From the NCBI GenBank assembly GCA_016946835.1, contig JACVTC010000011.1, forward strand, positions 290,001 to 340,000: DNA of 50,000 bases, written 5' to 3'. Position 1 is the first letter of the stretch, and each line of letters opens with the position of its first letter. The position numbers and the translations under genes are program-made. Source of the DNA: Neocallimastix lanati (nom. inval.). Its lineage: Eukaryota > Neocallimastigomycota > Neocallimastigomycetes > Neocallimastigales > Neocallimastigaceae. The notes under the pieces were generated by a model, which worked only from the letters and a program-made list of their open reading frames with translations, did not search any database and was not told the DNA's origin. Positions 1 to 21,059 of the stretch are shown here, piece after piece.

Positions 1-1035
1 TGAACTTCACATCTTCACATCTAATTCTTTATTACTATTATTGAAATACATAATTTTAATTTATATTTTATTTTATTATTAATAATACATATTAATAACA
101 TTATTATTATTATTTTTTTTTTTTATAAATTGATATTCATATAATTAAATTATTGATTTTAATATGAGTTTAATAAATTGTTATTAATTTTAAAGTATAA
201 TACATAATAATGTTAGAAATTTCATATATTTAAAAAATAAAATAAAAATAAAATAAAACTTTTATTGACTAGTATAATTTAAATTAAATATATCACAATT
301 TTAACTTTCAATTATTATTATTATGGTCTTTTCTCTTTAATGATTTGGATTGCTATATCATAGAGAATACAAAATCTGATATTCAAATTTTGTGGAAATG
401 AAAAGGATTCAAATAAAAGAATTACAGTAAAAAAAAAAAAATAATAATAATAAAAGAAATATAATTAATATATACATAATATATATTAATAAAAATCGAT
501 TATTTATCTTACCAATATAAATTCAAAAATTAGAAAAATTGTGAAATAGAAATATTATATTACTATAACTTTTTTAGATGTTCATTTTTTCTTAGTATAT
601 GAATAAATATTGTATATCAATAATAATAAGAATATATATATATTTGACATTATAAAAAAAAAAAAATTAAAGAAAAATATTATATATCGAACAACAAGTC
701 ATATTTTATTAAATTTATTTTTTATTTTTTATTTTTTATTTTATAACTTTTTATTTTGTTTCTTTTTGTTCCTATTATTATTATTATAGTTATTATTATT
801 ATTATTATTTTATTTTCCCATTTATATTTTTAGTTATATGCATATATATAATTGTATGAATTTTAAAAATATAATATTATATTAACAATAAACATCAAAT
901 ATTAATATAATCATACCATAATACAATTTTCAAAGATAAATTTAAATTAGGAATAATATTTTTTTTTTTTTTTGTTATAACCTTTAAGAAAAAAAAGGAA
1001 GGAAAAATAATTATATATTAATGAATATATAGAAT
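1..1035. other. AT-rich intergenic / 5' flank of kinase gene
   Basis: No coding potential is seen in either strand. The stretch consists of short ATT runs, poly-A and poly-T tracts (for example T runs near 960-972) and TA-rich DNA. It ends directly at the start codon of the kinase gene, so its right part is presumably the promoter and 5' UTR. No recognisable TATA box can be singled out because the whole stretch is TA-rich. Confidence 0.7.
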
Positions 1036-9058
<8,023 letters not shown>

Positions 9059-9621
9059 AATACAATTAAAAATAAAAATATATCATCTTTTGAATAATAA
9101 ATAATTTTAAAAAGTCAAACTAACAACCAACTAAAGCAAAATATAATAAAAACAAAAACATAAAACAAAGCAAATCAAAATAAAACAAAACAAAAAAACA
9201 TTACAAAAACAAAAGCATAAACAAAATAGCAATAATAATAATTTATTAATGTGTATAATAGGAATATTAATACATAATTTAATATCATAAACCAACAATA
9301 ACAATATCCTACAAAATAATAATCTGTTATAACAGTATAATTAAAAATATCATAAATATTAGTTTACCAAAAAAATAAATATATATTTAAAAAAAAAAAT
9401 AAGAATAAAAATAAAAGAGAAATATATATTTCATACCAAATACCATCTAAAAAAAATATTTTTTCTCTTTTCAATATTTATTATTATTATTATTATTATT
9501 ACTTTATTTTTAAATTATTTATATTCTTTATAATAAAAAAAATGAAAATTGCATACATTTAGGGAGAAAAAAAAAAAAATAAAATAAATTTATAAATAAA
9601 TAGTTCAGTTTTATACATCAG

Positions 9622-9656
<35 letters not shown>

Positions 9657-11224
9657 AAAGAAAACTATCATAATTTAAATAAGCATTTTCAAATTACCTT
9701 TTAATTCTGTTTATATAAAATTATTAATGATTATAATAATGAAAAATAAAATCAAAAAATAAATAAAATAAAATAAAATAATAATTAAAAAAAATAGAAA
9801 TGATTATTATTTTATATTTATTTTCTCTTTTTTTCATTTCATTTATTCTTTATTTATTAATTATAAATATATAAATGATAATTTAATTATAAATTAATAA
9901 TTATTCATAATATTTTTTTCAAAATATTTTTATATTTATTATTACTTTATATTAATTTATTACTTCATATAATTGATTATATTAAAAAAAATTGATATTT
10001 ATTAGATGAAAATATATATATATATATGTAAATCAATAAGTAATAATAAAATTAAGTTATATATACAAAATATTTGATTTTTCAAATAAATTCCATATCA
10101 TTAATTGTATAAAAAAATTTTTTTGTTTATTGTATAACTATTGATAAAATAATAATTTTTATAATTGATAAAGTTTATAAATATATTTTATGTTACACAA
10201 CATTGCAATATAATATAGTAAATAATAATAAAGTTTAATTATAAGGATTACCATTAATAGTAGTCATATTAACATCGTTTTATCATAATTTTTTGACATA
10301 GGCAATATATGAAATAAGATTAATGACAAATGTTTCATAATATGATAATAATCATTATTTTTCATAATAAAAATTTATTTAGATTTGGCAATCATCAAAA
10401 ATAAAACAAATATAGTTTTAATAGGTTAAAATAAGTTTATAATTAATTATAATTTATTAGAATTTCATAAAATACAAAAACTTAGATTAAAAATACTTAA
10501 TATTAATTTATTATTATATAATTTTTTTAATAATAAAAATAAAATAAAAAATATAATAATAAAAAAAAATAATAATTATCTACTTCATTTCAGAATATGT
10601 ATTAACATTTATATATTTATTTTAAGAACTTGCAATTTACTAAAACTAATCATTAAAATTATGTACTTTTTTTTTTTTTTACCTGGCACTGCAATTAATA
10701 ATTTTTGAACTTTAAAATTTAACATTTTCGTATATAAGATTTACTTAAAATAGAAATAAATTATTTGAATATAAATATATTTAAATATAACAATTAAATA
10801 TTTATTAGTAAATTATTTAATAAAAACTCTAAAAATGAATTTCGTAATAGTTAATAATTAATCTTTGGATACATTTGTGTTATGAAAAACAGATAATAAA
10901 TAAATAATAAATAAATAAATAATAAGTAAATAAATGAATAATTAATAAATAAATAATAAATAGAAAATAAATAATAAATACATAATAAATAAATAAATAA
11001 TAAATAGAAGTTGAAATGGGAGTGTCGCATTTCGTAAAGTTAACATTTCTGAAAATATGGTTTTTCAAAACTTTAATAAATAATTATAATAAAAAAATAA
11101 TGACAAATTAGGATTAAAATTATTATTATTATTTTATTCTTTTTATATTTATATTTATTTAATTAATTATTCTGAATAAATTAATATTAATTATTCAATT
11201 TTTTTTTTTATTAATAATGAAAAA
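9059..11224. other. Intergenic region downstream of kinase gene
   Basis: The first 350 bases are A/C-rich on the + strand and probably include the 3' UTR of the kinase gene. There is a 33-base A tract at 9622-9654. Runs of AAAT/AATA repeats occupy 10886-11007. A G+C-containing motif GGGAGTGTCGCATTTCG at 11018-11034 resembles the MULE terminal repeats, but no partner end was found. No gene is seen. Confidence 0.6.
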
Positions 11225-11258
11225 TTTTTATAGGGGAGGTCGAATTACTCCAATTTTC

Positions 11259-11264
11259 ACGTGA
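11259..11264. promoter_or_regulatory. CACGTG palindrome near MULE right end, copy 1
   Basis: CACGTG stands out in otherwise almost G/C-free DNA, 25 bases inside the terminal repeat. The same palindrome lies at 32127-32132 and 32195-32200 in the other two copies, at the equivalent distance from their ends. It could bind a bHLH factor or the transposase; this is inference. Confidence 0.5.
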
Positions 11265-11739
11265 TGTATACAAATATGTGGCTATAGCTATATTATGCTA
11301 CATAATATTATTCTATTGTATTATTTTGTTATTTCAATTTTAATTTAATTATTAAGTGAATAATTAAATAAATCATATAATGATTAGATTTTATGATTTT
11401 AATTCTTTTATTTAAATGTTATTAATAAAAAATTATATAAAAATATAAATGTTATTAATAATATTTTATTAATAAAAAAATTATAAAAATATAAATGTTA
11501 TTAATAATAATTCTTTTATTTAAATATTATTAATAATTCTTTTATTCAAATATTATTAATAATAATTCTTTTATTTAAATGTTATTAATAATTCTTTTGT
11601 TTAAACGTTATTAATAATTCTATTATTTAAATGTTATTAAAAAAATAATTATAATGTTAAAATTATTAACTATACATTGTATTTGAATATTTATTTAAAC
11701 TATATAAATTTAAACTATATAATATTATTTCTATCACAT

Positions 11740-13076
11740 TTAGCATCAATTAACTTGGCTTCAATATTTTTGTAGCGTTCAATTAAGATACTGATTTTAT
11801 TAGCTTTATTTATTGCTCTTTTTTTTATTTTCAAATTCCTTTTATTTTTTTTTTTTTGATAATCATAATATGATAAATGTTCAAGTTCATCCAATTTATC
11901 TATTAATTCAAAAAAGATAATTTTGTTGGAAATAAATTATTTAAATAATTATTGAGTGATTCTGAGGTATTGTTTGTTATATGTTCCATATTATTATAAT
12001 AATTCCAAAACTTCATATTATAATCAATTAAATATGTTTTATAAAAATATTCTAAAAATTTTAAAAATCGACAATAATTATTTTTAATGGATTTAATTTT
12101 AATTATAACATAAATATCAAATATGTATTCAGGATTTATAAATGGTAAATTTGAAATAGCTTTATAATAAATAAATATATTATTATCATTTTTTACTTCA
12201 TTATAGCATAATTTTTTATAATGCCAAATGCAATATTTAATATTTGTATTAGGAAATATTGTTTTTGCTGCTTTAGATATGCCCATTTCAAAATCACAAT
12301 GCAAATTTTTTGGTTCAATTATAATATTATTGTTACATGTATTAGCATTTTTTTTTTAATTTTTAAAATAATATTTTATATGTTTCTTATTCTTTATTTT
12401 TTAATATTGCAAAAGAAGTATTGTAAAAACTATCTAATTCTTTAGCATAAGTTCTTGTAATAAATATTTGATAACTAAATTTAGGGGCAATAAAAAATGT
12501 ACCATCAACAAATATATCATCATTATACTCCCTAAATAATTTTGCTTGAAAAGGGGATTGAAAAATTATTAAATTAGAATTTTTGAATATCATAAAATTT
12601 TCACTTCGTTTTGTTTTATAATACTCAGATTTACTAGGAATCTCAGAAAATGTCGTTACATTGGATGGTAGTTTTTTATTTAAATTTCTTGATATTTGGG
12701 ATTTAATTGAATTATATTCTGGACATATAAATCCCATTTCTTTAGAAATTTTATTATATAGGGGTTTTATTTTTATACCAAAAGGAATAGAGATTTTTTC
12801 AATTCCATCTTTAATTTTATGTTTCATTATAGATAGAGATACATCGTATTCTTTTTCAGGATGATTATGTGAACTATCATATTTTAAGATTTCTTTCTTA
12901 TCATTTAAAATAATAAAAGATTTATATTTATTTATTTTTTAATATTCGGTACATTTATAAACTTTGGAATTATCTTTTCTTAAATATGAAAAATTAAATT
13001 TATATTTTTTATTAATAATAATTTGCTCTTTTCTCTTGTTAGACTCACTTACATCAATAATTAGATTTTCTTCCAT
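11740..13076 (-). pseudogene. MULE transposase pseudogene, copy 1
   Basis: Starting at the ATG complementary to 13074-13076, fragments in several frames show a FLYWCH/WRKY-like N-terminus (a YKC segment and a HNH after about 25 residues). Next come a conserved block ending at FVDGTFF (12387-12827) and a block beginning HCDFEMGISKAA (to about 11903). The VDGTF aspartate, the CDFE aspartate and a glutamate in NNTSES are the likely catalytic DDE triad of the MULE transposase family. In-frame stops lie in the zinc-finger linker, just after LKNKE and before the CDFE block, and the C-terminus (ISILIERYKNIEAKLID) is shifted and truncated near 11740. Compared with copy 2 the stop after LKNKE is a CAA to TAA change. 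It cannot make a full transposase. Confidence 0.85.
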
Positions 13077-13311
13077 TTCTATATTTTTATAAATATTTTT
13101 TAATTATATAATCAAAATTATTATATTAATTATCCAATACTATTCTTAATAATAATTTTGAAAAATTAGTTTTTCAAATAAATAAATAAATAAAGAATGT
13201 AATAAGTATAAGTATATAAAATAAAATAAATTATAATAAAAAAAATAAATATTGAATATAATAATATAAAAGTACAAGTATATAAAATAAAATGAAATAA
13301 ATATTTATTAT

Positions 13312-13523
13312 TTTTTTTTATTAAAGAATATTAAAGACAATTTATTTTTAAAAATAAAATGTCTTATTTAATTATATATGTTAGAAAGCAAAAAAAAAAA
13401 AAATTCATTTATATTTAATGAGATTATTAACAACCAATAATATTAAATTACATCATTGAATAAAAAAAATGTAAAAAATTTTCATTCTAAAACATTGCTC
13501 TTTAATATTCTTTAATAAAAAAT
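13312..13523. repeat. MITE-like inverted-repeat module inside MULE copy 1
   Basis: Both ends read TTTTATTAAAGAATATTAAAG towards the inside, as inverted repeats of about 24 bases. The interior of about 165 bases carries no gene. The same module occurs at about 29340-29580 in MULE copy 3, in the same orientation relative to the transposase, and is absent from copy 2. It may be a small non-autonomous DNA transposon nested in an ancestral MULE, or a hairpin-forming part of the MULE itself. Confidence 0.65.
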
Positions 13524-13570
13524 AAAAATAGATATTTATTTTATTTTATTTTATTTTATTTTATTTTATT

Positions 13571-15046
13571 CAATCTGTACTTTATATTCATATTCTACTA
13601 TTTATTTTATTCAATCTGTACTTTATATTCATATTCTACTATTTATTTTATTCAATCTGTACTTTATATTCATATTCTACTATTTATTTTATTCAATCTG
13701 TACTTTATATTCATATTCTACTATTTATTTTATTCAATCTGTACTTTATATTCATATTCTACTATTTATTTTATTCAATCTGTACTTTATATTCATATTC
13801 TACTATTTATTTTATTCAATCTGTACTTTATATTCATATTCTACTATTTATTTTATTCAATCTGTACTTTATATTCATATTCTACTATTTATTTTATTCA
13901 ATCTGTACTTTATATTCATATTCTACTATTTATTTTATTCAATCTGTACTTTATATTCATATTCTACTATTTATTTTATTCAATCTGTACTTTATATTCA
14001 TATTCTACTATTTATTTTATTCAATCTGTACTTTATATTCATATTCTACTATTTATTTTATTCAATCTGTACTTTATATTCATATTCTACTATTTATTTT
14101 ATTCAATCTGTACTTTATATTCATATTCTACTATTTATTTTATTCAATCTGTACTTTATATTCATATTCTACTATTTATTTTATTCAATCTGTACTTTAT
14201 ATTCATATTCTACTATTTATTTTATTCAATCTGTACTTTATATTCATATTCTACTATTTATTTTATTCAATCTGTACTTTATATTCATATTCTACTATTT
14301 ATTTTATTCAATCTGTACTTTATATTCATATTCTACTATTTATTTTATTCAATCTGTACTTTATATTCATATTCTACTATTTATTTTATTCAATCTGTAC
14401 TTTATATTCATATTCTACTATTTATTTTATTCAATCTGTACTTTATATTCATATTCTACTATTTATTTTATTCAATCTGTACTTTATATTCATATTCTAC
14501 TATTTATTTTATTCAATCTGTACTTTATATTCATATTCTACTATTTATTTTATTCAATCTGTACTTTATATTCATATTCTACTATTTATTTTATTCAATC
14601 TGTACTTTATATTCATATTCTACTATTTATTTTATTCAATCTGTACTTTATATTCATATTCTACTATTTATTTTATTCAATCTGTACTTTATATTCATAT
14701 TCTACTATTTATTTTATTCAATCTGTACTTTATATTCATATTCTACTATTTATTTTATTCAATCTGTACTTTATATTCATATTCTACTATTTATTTTATT
14801 CAATCTGTACTTTATATTCATATTCTACTATTTATTTTATTCAATCTGTACTTTATATTCATATTCTACTATTTATTTTATTCAATCTGTACTTTATATT
14901 CATATTCTACTATTTATTTTATTCAATCTGTACTTTATATTCATATTCTACTATTTATTTTATTCAATCTGTACTTTATATTCATATTCTACTATTTATT
15001 TTATTCAATCTGTACTTTATATTCATATTCTACTATTTATTTTATT
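13571..15046. repeat. 41-bp minisatellite, 36 uniform copies
   Basis: The unit starts CAATCTGTACTTTATATT and ends TATTTATTTTATT. Unit starts at 13571, 13612 and onward to 15006 are spaced by exactly 41 bases, which gives 36 copies with no variant noticed on reading. It lies between the left terminus and the inverted-repeat module of MULE copy 1. In the other MULE copies the same core is separated by variable numbers of TAAAA pentamers, so the strict 41-bp periodicity here looks like a recent expansion of one unit. Confidence 0.95.
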
Positions 15047-15244
15047 TTATTTTATTTTATATACTTATTACATTCTTTATTTATTTATTTATTTATTTAT
15101 TTATACATTTATTTTTTTTTAAATATAATTGTATTAAAATTTTTTATGCCGTTAGTAAAAAATTTTACAAGCCATTAAAAATAAATGGCGTATTAAAAAT
15201 TTATATTTTAAAAATTGGCAAAATGCACCACATTCATTTTTATA

Positions 15245-17659
15245 TACTAATAAAAAAAAAAATTTATAATTATTTATTATTTATATCTAATTTTTTGTAT
15301 TTAATTATTTTTTTATTTATATTTAATAATATAATTTTTATTATTTAAATTTAATTAATATTAACAATACAATCTTTTTTTGTTACAAAGTAATTAAAAT
15401 ATTAAAAACATTTTATTTTTTAATAATTAACCCAACTTTCCAAAATGTACCTCATCCGTTGTAACTATGATATAAATTTAATGTTAGATTAAATTAATAT
15501 GAATATATGAATAATTAATACATTAATTAAATAAATTAACATATAAATAAATTTAGCCACAATTCCAGTATAAATATAACATAAACCAATTTTTACATAT
15601 CATTAAATAATTAGTATTAATATATATTATTAAAAAAATGAAATTTTATTTTGTCGAAAATTTATATATTATTTAAATTGCAAAGAAGAATGGTTATTAT
15701 TATTATTAATTATTATTGTTAATTATTATTATTATTAATTATTATTATTATTATTTACTATTTACATATATGTATATATATATAAAGAGGTTTTTTTTTT
15801 TTAATTATTAATATTTTAATTGACATATAATAATAGAATATTAATTTCATAATCTTTTTTTTTTCTTATGTATAAGATTCCTTCACTAATATATAAATAA
15901 AAGTATTTTCGCAGAAAAAACCGAAATAAAACAAAAGCAATTTACAATAAATGGCAAAATAATTATCTCTATTTATAATGAAATTATTAAGCATAAACAA
16001 AAGTAACACAAGAAAGGCAAAGTATATTATAAAAAATTTTATTACAAATTTTTTAATAACCAAAAAGGATAGTCGAAGATTTGTTTTATTAAAATGTATT
16101 TAAAACCTCTTTTTTTGTATTTTTTATTTTTTATGGATTATTATTTAATAGAATAGATTTATTTATTATTTTATTTTAATCAATATTTATTATATATTAA
16201 ATTTATATTATTAATTAGTTTTCATATATTTATTAAATAAACTTAATAAATTATAATTTAATTTATTAGCATTTTATTTACATTATATTTTTATTAGGAT
16301 TTATACTATAAAAAGTATAACTATATTAATATATTAAATACTTTAATTCTGATTAAATTTATTATACCAAAGCTTTATCACTTTACTATTATTTTATTTT
16401 ATTTATAAAAAGTTGGAATAAATTATTAAAAATATGTTATGTAATATATTACAATATATTACATTTAAAGTACATTCTTTATAATTTATAGTACATAAAG
16501 TATATTCTAAAAATTTCAAGGATATATTGTTTATAATAAAATAGAATATACAATCTTTTATAAAAATTATATTTATAAAATTCATATATTATAGAATAAT
16601 TAAAATTTTGATATTTTATTATATGTATTTAATTTATTTTAATATATTTTATTATAATATATGGAAGTTAAATCTAATATATTATACAATTATTTATAAT
16701 AAAAAAATATATGATCTTATTATTATTATTTATTTATTATATAATACATAAATTTTAGGTAAAACTTATTTTTTTTATTTTGTTTTGTAATAAATTAAGT
16801 ACATAATATATTATAAAATATATTAAGTACTTTATAAATAATTAAATAGTATTAAAATTTAAAATTAGATTAATTTTTATTAAAATTCATATATCAAAAT
16901 TATTAAATGAAAAAAAAAAAAAAAAACTATTAATTTTAAAACCGTAAATCGACATTACTATATATTTTTCATTTATTAGCAGATTATTAAAATATATTTG
17001 AATAGATAGAATACTATATTATATTTCTATAAATTTATTTAAAAAAATTATATATATATATTTTTTTTTAAAAAAAAAAAATAAAATTTTTTATTTAAAT
17101 ATATTTAGTAATTGGATTTTCGAAAAAAAAATCTTCTTTGTTATTTATTGAAAGAGGTTTATTTTTGCCATAGAAATTAAAATATTTTGTTTTGATCATC
17201 AAAATATTAAAAAAAGAAAAAGTATTAATACCTAAAATAAGTAAATATTAGAAGGGCTAAATGAATTTTTTTATTTTATGTTTATTTTAAATAAATATTG
17301 GTAGTAATATATAATAATAAGAGACAGTATTATATTTTAAAAATGTATAATATAAGATAAAGTTTTAATAAATATATTTATAGTTCTTAAAAACCTAAAA
17401 TTAGATATAAATATAAAACAGTAAAATAATATAAAATAAAACAATAAAATTATTTAGAAATAAATAAATAAAAGTTGAAAGGATAGAAGTTGAAGACAAT
17501 ATATAAATAAAAATTTAAAATACAAATTAAATAATAAAACATAATTTAATAGTATATATTAATTTTTTTTTTTTTCTTATTTATTTATTAATTTTAAAAT
17601 AATATAGATATATTTATTCACTTAAATATTTATAATTTCATAAAAATAGTATCAATAAA
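15245..17659. other. Intergenic region between MULE copy 1 and GMPP gene
   Basis: No gene is seen. A stretch at 15430-15450 (CCAAAATGTACCTCAT) weakly resembles the MULE left terminus and may be an old solo end. The ORF at 15866-16063 on the minus strand codes only for a hydrophobic, low-complexity peptide and is not supported as a gene. The last several hundred bases presumably contain the promoter of the GMPP gene, which has no distinct motif. Confidence 0.6.
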
Positions 17660-19501
17660 ATGAAGGCTCTTATTCTTGTTGGTGGTAAATATCTATTTAT
17701 TTATATATATTTTTAATAATAAATATATTTTATGAAATTATAAAAGCAAATAATTGTTATATATGAATAAAAATAATTCATATATTTATATTTAAGTTTT
17801 ATTAAAATAAAACGAATTATATATATAATAACAATAAGATATAATTTAATGGAAGATCAAAAAAAATAATAAATATTAAATAATAAATACAAAATAAAAA
17901 TAAACCTAAAAGAAATTAAAATATTAAAAATTTTTTAAAATAAAAAAATAAGCGTTTGAGATGAACTTCAAATAATAACTTTTTTTACCTTAAAATAAAA
18001 TAAAAAAATAATATATAATAAATAAAAATATAAAAAAAATGATGAAATTTAAAAAGTTAAAAGATAATAAAAATTATTTTGATGTAACTTATAAAAGAAA
18101 AGATGATATTAATAAAAAAATATTTTTTATATGATTTTTTTTTTTTTTATTTAATATGAAAGGTTTTGGTACCCGTCTTAGACCATTAACTCTTACTCTT
18201 CCAAAACCATTGGTTGAATTCGCGAACAAGCCAATGATCCTCCATCAAATTGAAGCATTATCTAAGGTTAGAATTATAATTAAAAAAATATAAGATTATT
18301 AGAAATATAGAGCATAAATATAATAATAAAAGAAAATTTCTAAATAATAAAATAAAAAAAAATATAATAATTTTAAAAAAATAGGCTGGTGTTAAGGATA
18401 TTGTACTTGCTGTTAACTATCGTCCAGAAATTATGGTAAATTTCATGAAAAAATATGAAGAAGAATTCGGTGTTACAATTACTTTTTCAGTAGAAAATGA
18501 ACCTTTAGGAACTGGTAAATATTATTAATAATGATAAAATTCAGATAAAAAGACTATTTAATATAATAATAAAATATTTTATTATTATAATTTAATAATA
18601 TTTATTTAAAAATATAAACTTCTTATTTTTTTATTTCATACTGGTAAAAACAAATTTTAAAAATAATTTAAATGTAGCTGGTCCATTGGCTTTAGCAAAA
18701 GAAATTCTTGCTAAGGATGATGATCCATTCTTTGTATTAAATAGTGATGTTATTTGTGATTTCCCATTTGATTATTTAGCAAAATTCCATAAGTCTCACG
18801 GTGCTGAAGGAACAATTATGGTTACAAAGGTGGAAGAACCATCAAAGTATGGTGTTGTTGTTTGCAAGCCAAACAGCTCAGTAATTGACCGTTTCGTTGA
18901 AAAACCACAAATTTTCGTTGGAAATAGAATTAATGCAGGTATTTACATTTTCAATCCTTCTATGCTTGACAGAATTGAATTACGACCAACTTCTATTGAA
19001 AAGGAAATCTTCCCAGCTATGGCTGCAGAAGATCAATTACATTGTTTAGATTTAGAAGGATTTTGGATGGATGTTGGTCAACCAAAGGATTACTTAACTG
19101 GTATGTCTTTATATCTTTCATCTCTTGCTAAGAAAAGTCCAGAAAAGTTATCTAAGGCTCCATACATAGTTGGTAATGTTTTAATTGATCCAACTGCTAA
19201 GATTGGTGAAGGTTGTAAAATTGGTCCAAATGTTGTTATTGGTCCAAATGTCGTCATTGGTAATGGTGTTAGAATAGTTAGATCTTCTATCTTAGAAGAT
19301 GTAAAAATTAAAGACCATTCATGGATTAGAGAGAGTATCATCGCTTGGCATTCAACTATTGGAAAATGGGCACGTTTAGAAGGTGTTTCTGTTTTAGGTG
19401 ATGATGTTCATGTTAAGGATGAAATATATATTAATGGTGGTTCAATTCTTCCACATAAAAGTATTTCATCAAATATTACTGAACCAAAAATCGTTATGTA
19501 G
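17660..19501 (+). CDS. Mannose-1-phosphate guanylyltransferase (GDP-mannose pyrophosphorylase)
   Basis: Exons 17660-17684, 18163-18266, 18385-18514 and 18678-19501 join in phase to a 360-residue protein, the usual length of the fungal/animal beta-type enzyme. It makes GDP-mannose from mannose-1-phosphate and GTP in the cytosol, feeding N- and O-glycosylation, GPI anchors and cell-wall mannans. The nucleotidyltransferase signature [11 protein letters not shown] with the PKP lysine follows MKALILV, and it is split by intron 1 after the eighth codon. Other hallmarks are [23 protein letters not shown] and [12 protein letters not shown]. Residues from about 250 form left-handed beta-helix hexapeptide repeats ([14 protein letters not shown]), and the C-terminus ITEPKIVM matches the conserved end of the family. 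Its codons are richer in G/C than those of its neighbours, as expected for a highly expressed housekeeping gene. Orthologues are Psa1/Mpg1 in yeasts; the exact symbol in this species is unknown. Confidence 0.97.
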
Positions 19502-20184
19502 ATAATCTTAAAAAATTAATGTTGCAAAAGAAATAAATATGATAATTTTTTTCAATATTAACACAAAAATATCATAAAAATTTTATATATTAATTATATA
19601 TATATAAGTAATAGACAATATATATATATATATTTATAATAAATAAAAAAAAGAACAAATGAAATAATAATAATCATAAATTTTAATAATTAAAGTAATC
19701 AATAATCAGTAATTATATTACTTCATATAAATTCAATTTTTAAAATTATATAAAAGACATAAATATATAAGTTTTTTATATGTTGTTAAAAGTTAAATAA
19801 AGATTATTATTTATTAATTTATATAATATATATATAAAATTAATAAAACAATTCAATAAAATTAGAAAAAAAAATAAAATTTCTTTGAAGATGGAATAAC
19901 TATAAAAAATAAAATGACACATAAATTGAAATAGTAATATATAAAAAAAATTATAATAATAATAATAAGAAAATAAGAAAATAAAGATAAGAAGTTATTA
20001 AAAAAAAATAATTATATAATAATGGTAAATGTTTTTTATAGATATTAATGATTTAAATTTTATAAATATATCGACTTATTTTAATCATTTATATAATAAT
20101 TTATATTAATAACACTATCCTTTTTATTTTCAAAAAAATGTAATATATTATATACAATTTCATTTTATATTATTATTTTTTTTT

Positions 20185-20218
<34 letters not shown>

Positions 20219-20460
20219 TAACATATAAATTCATCAAAGTATATAATATCATAAATTAACAAAATTATATTATGAAATTAAAAAAAAAAAAAAAAAATTA
20301 AATAAATATATATATATATATAATTAAATAATAATAATAATAATAATAAATAATTATTGAATCTTAATATTTTTATAAAATTTTATTGTCCCTTTTATAA
20401 AAGTAATAAACAATGAATAAGACATTGGTTAATTAATTTTTCATTTTACAATCATATTTT
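19502..20460. other. Intergenic region downstream of GMPP gene
   Basis: The first part is the probable 3' UTR. A 28-base A tract lies at 20189-20216, followed by A and TA runs and an AAT run near 20330. No gene is seen. Confidence 0.6.
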
Positions 20461-21059
20461 TAGTAAAGTCCATGGTAAAATTTTATTCTTATATAACGCT
20501 TTTAACCGTGACAACCTAACAAATGTTAACATTAATAGTAATAATGATAATAGTAACAGTAATAATAGTTATAGTAATAATAGTTATAGTAATAATAGTT
20601 ATAATAATATTAGTAATAGTAGTATTAGTATGTTAGCAATACTATTGAAAATAATGTGTATATTGATTCTAATGTGTGTGAAAAAGTGTTTAATTTCTTT
20701 CTTGGGGGAAGAAGTATTAATAACAGTATAAGGGAATGGAAGGTCCTGTTTAAGTGCCAGATAAAATTAGGTGCTTATTCTGATATTCCATTCTTTGGTG
20801 GTTACTGCGGCACATCTTCAATCGATTATACCTATTGCTATTGGCTAGCAATGATCTTTATTTTTTTTTTACTTTAGCATTATTTTGAATATGTATTTTT
20901 CTATAATATTATTTAAAATCATGTAGCTATTATAAAATGGAAAGGGTAGGAAATTGATTCACTCCATAGCTTGTGTTTAAGACTTTATTTAACCAATGGG
21001 AATCTTTTTATAGTTTTTCACTACTAATGTTTTATATACATTTTCATTTTAGTTTATAT

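Larger units (their letters stand above)
11234..15235 (-). mobile_element. MULE (Mutator-like) DNA transposon, copy 1, complete ends
   Basis: The element is delimited by a perfect 9-bp target-site duplication, ATTTTTATA, at 11225-11233 and 15236-15244; nine bases is the usual Mutator/MULE duplication length. The right terminus reads GGGGAGGTCGAATTACTCC. The left terminus, read on the minus strand, is GAATGTGGTGCATTTTGCC. Both continue into an AATTTT stretch, so they are imperfect terminal inverted repeats. Internal order on the minus strand: left end, hairpin-forming subterminal block (GCCATT/AATGGC near 15170-15190), 41-bp minisatellite, a 210-bp inverted-repeat module, decayed transposase gene, right end with a CACGTG palindrome. 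Copies at 28542-32157 and 32167-36251 share both ends and the transposase. It is not autonomous as it stands, because the transposase is interrupted. Confidence 0.9.

Noticed and set aside
13571-15046. CRISPR-like regular array
   Set aside because: Units are contiguous 41-bp repeats with no unique spacers, and the context is a eukaryotic transposon. It is a minisatellite.
15866-16063. 65-residue minus-strand hydrophobic ORF
   Set aside because: Low complexity, no recognisable motif, no splice partners; expected by chance in this DNA.
18686-19501. GMPP starting inside exon 4
   Set aside because: The nucleotide-binding signature lies in three short upstream exons that join in phase, so the true start is 17660.
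20656-20877. 73-residue plus-strand ORF with KLGAYSDIPFFGG
   Set aside because: Not accepted as a separate gene. It may be a decayed piece of the LINE-like relic just downstream, but the motif is too short to assign firmly.
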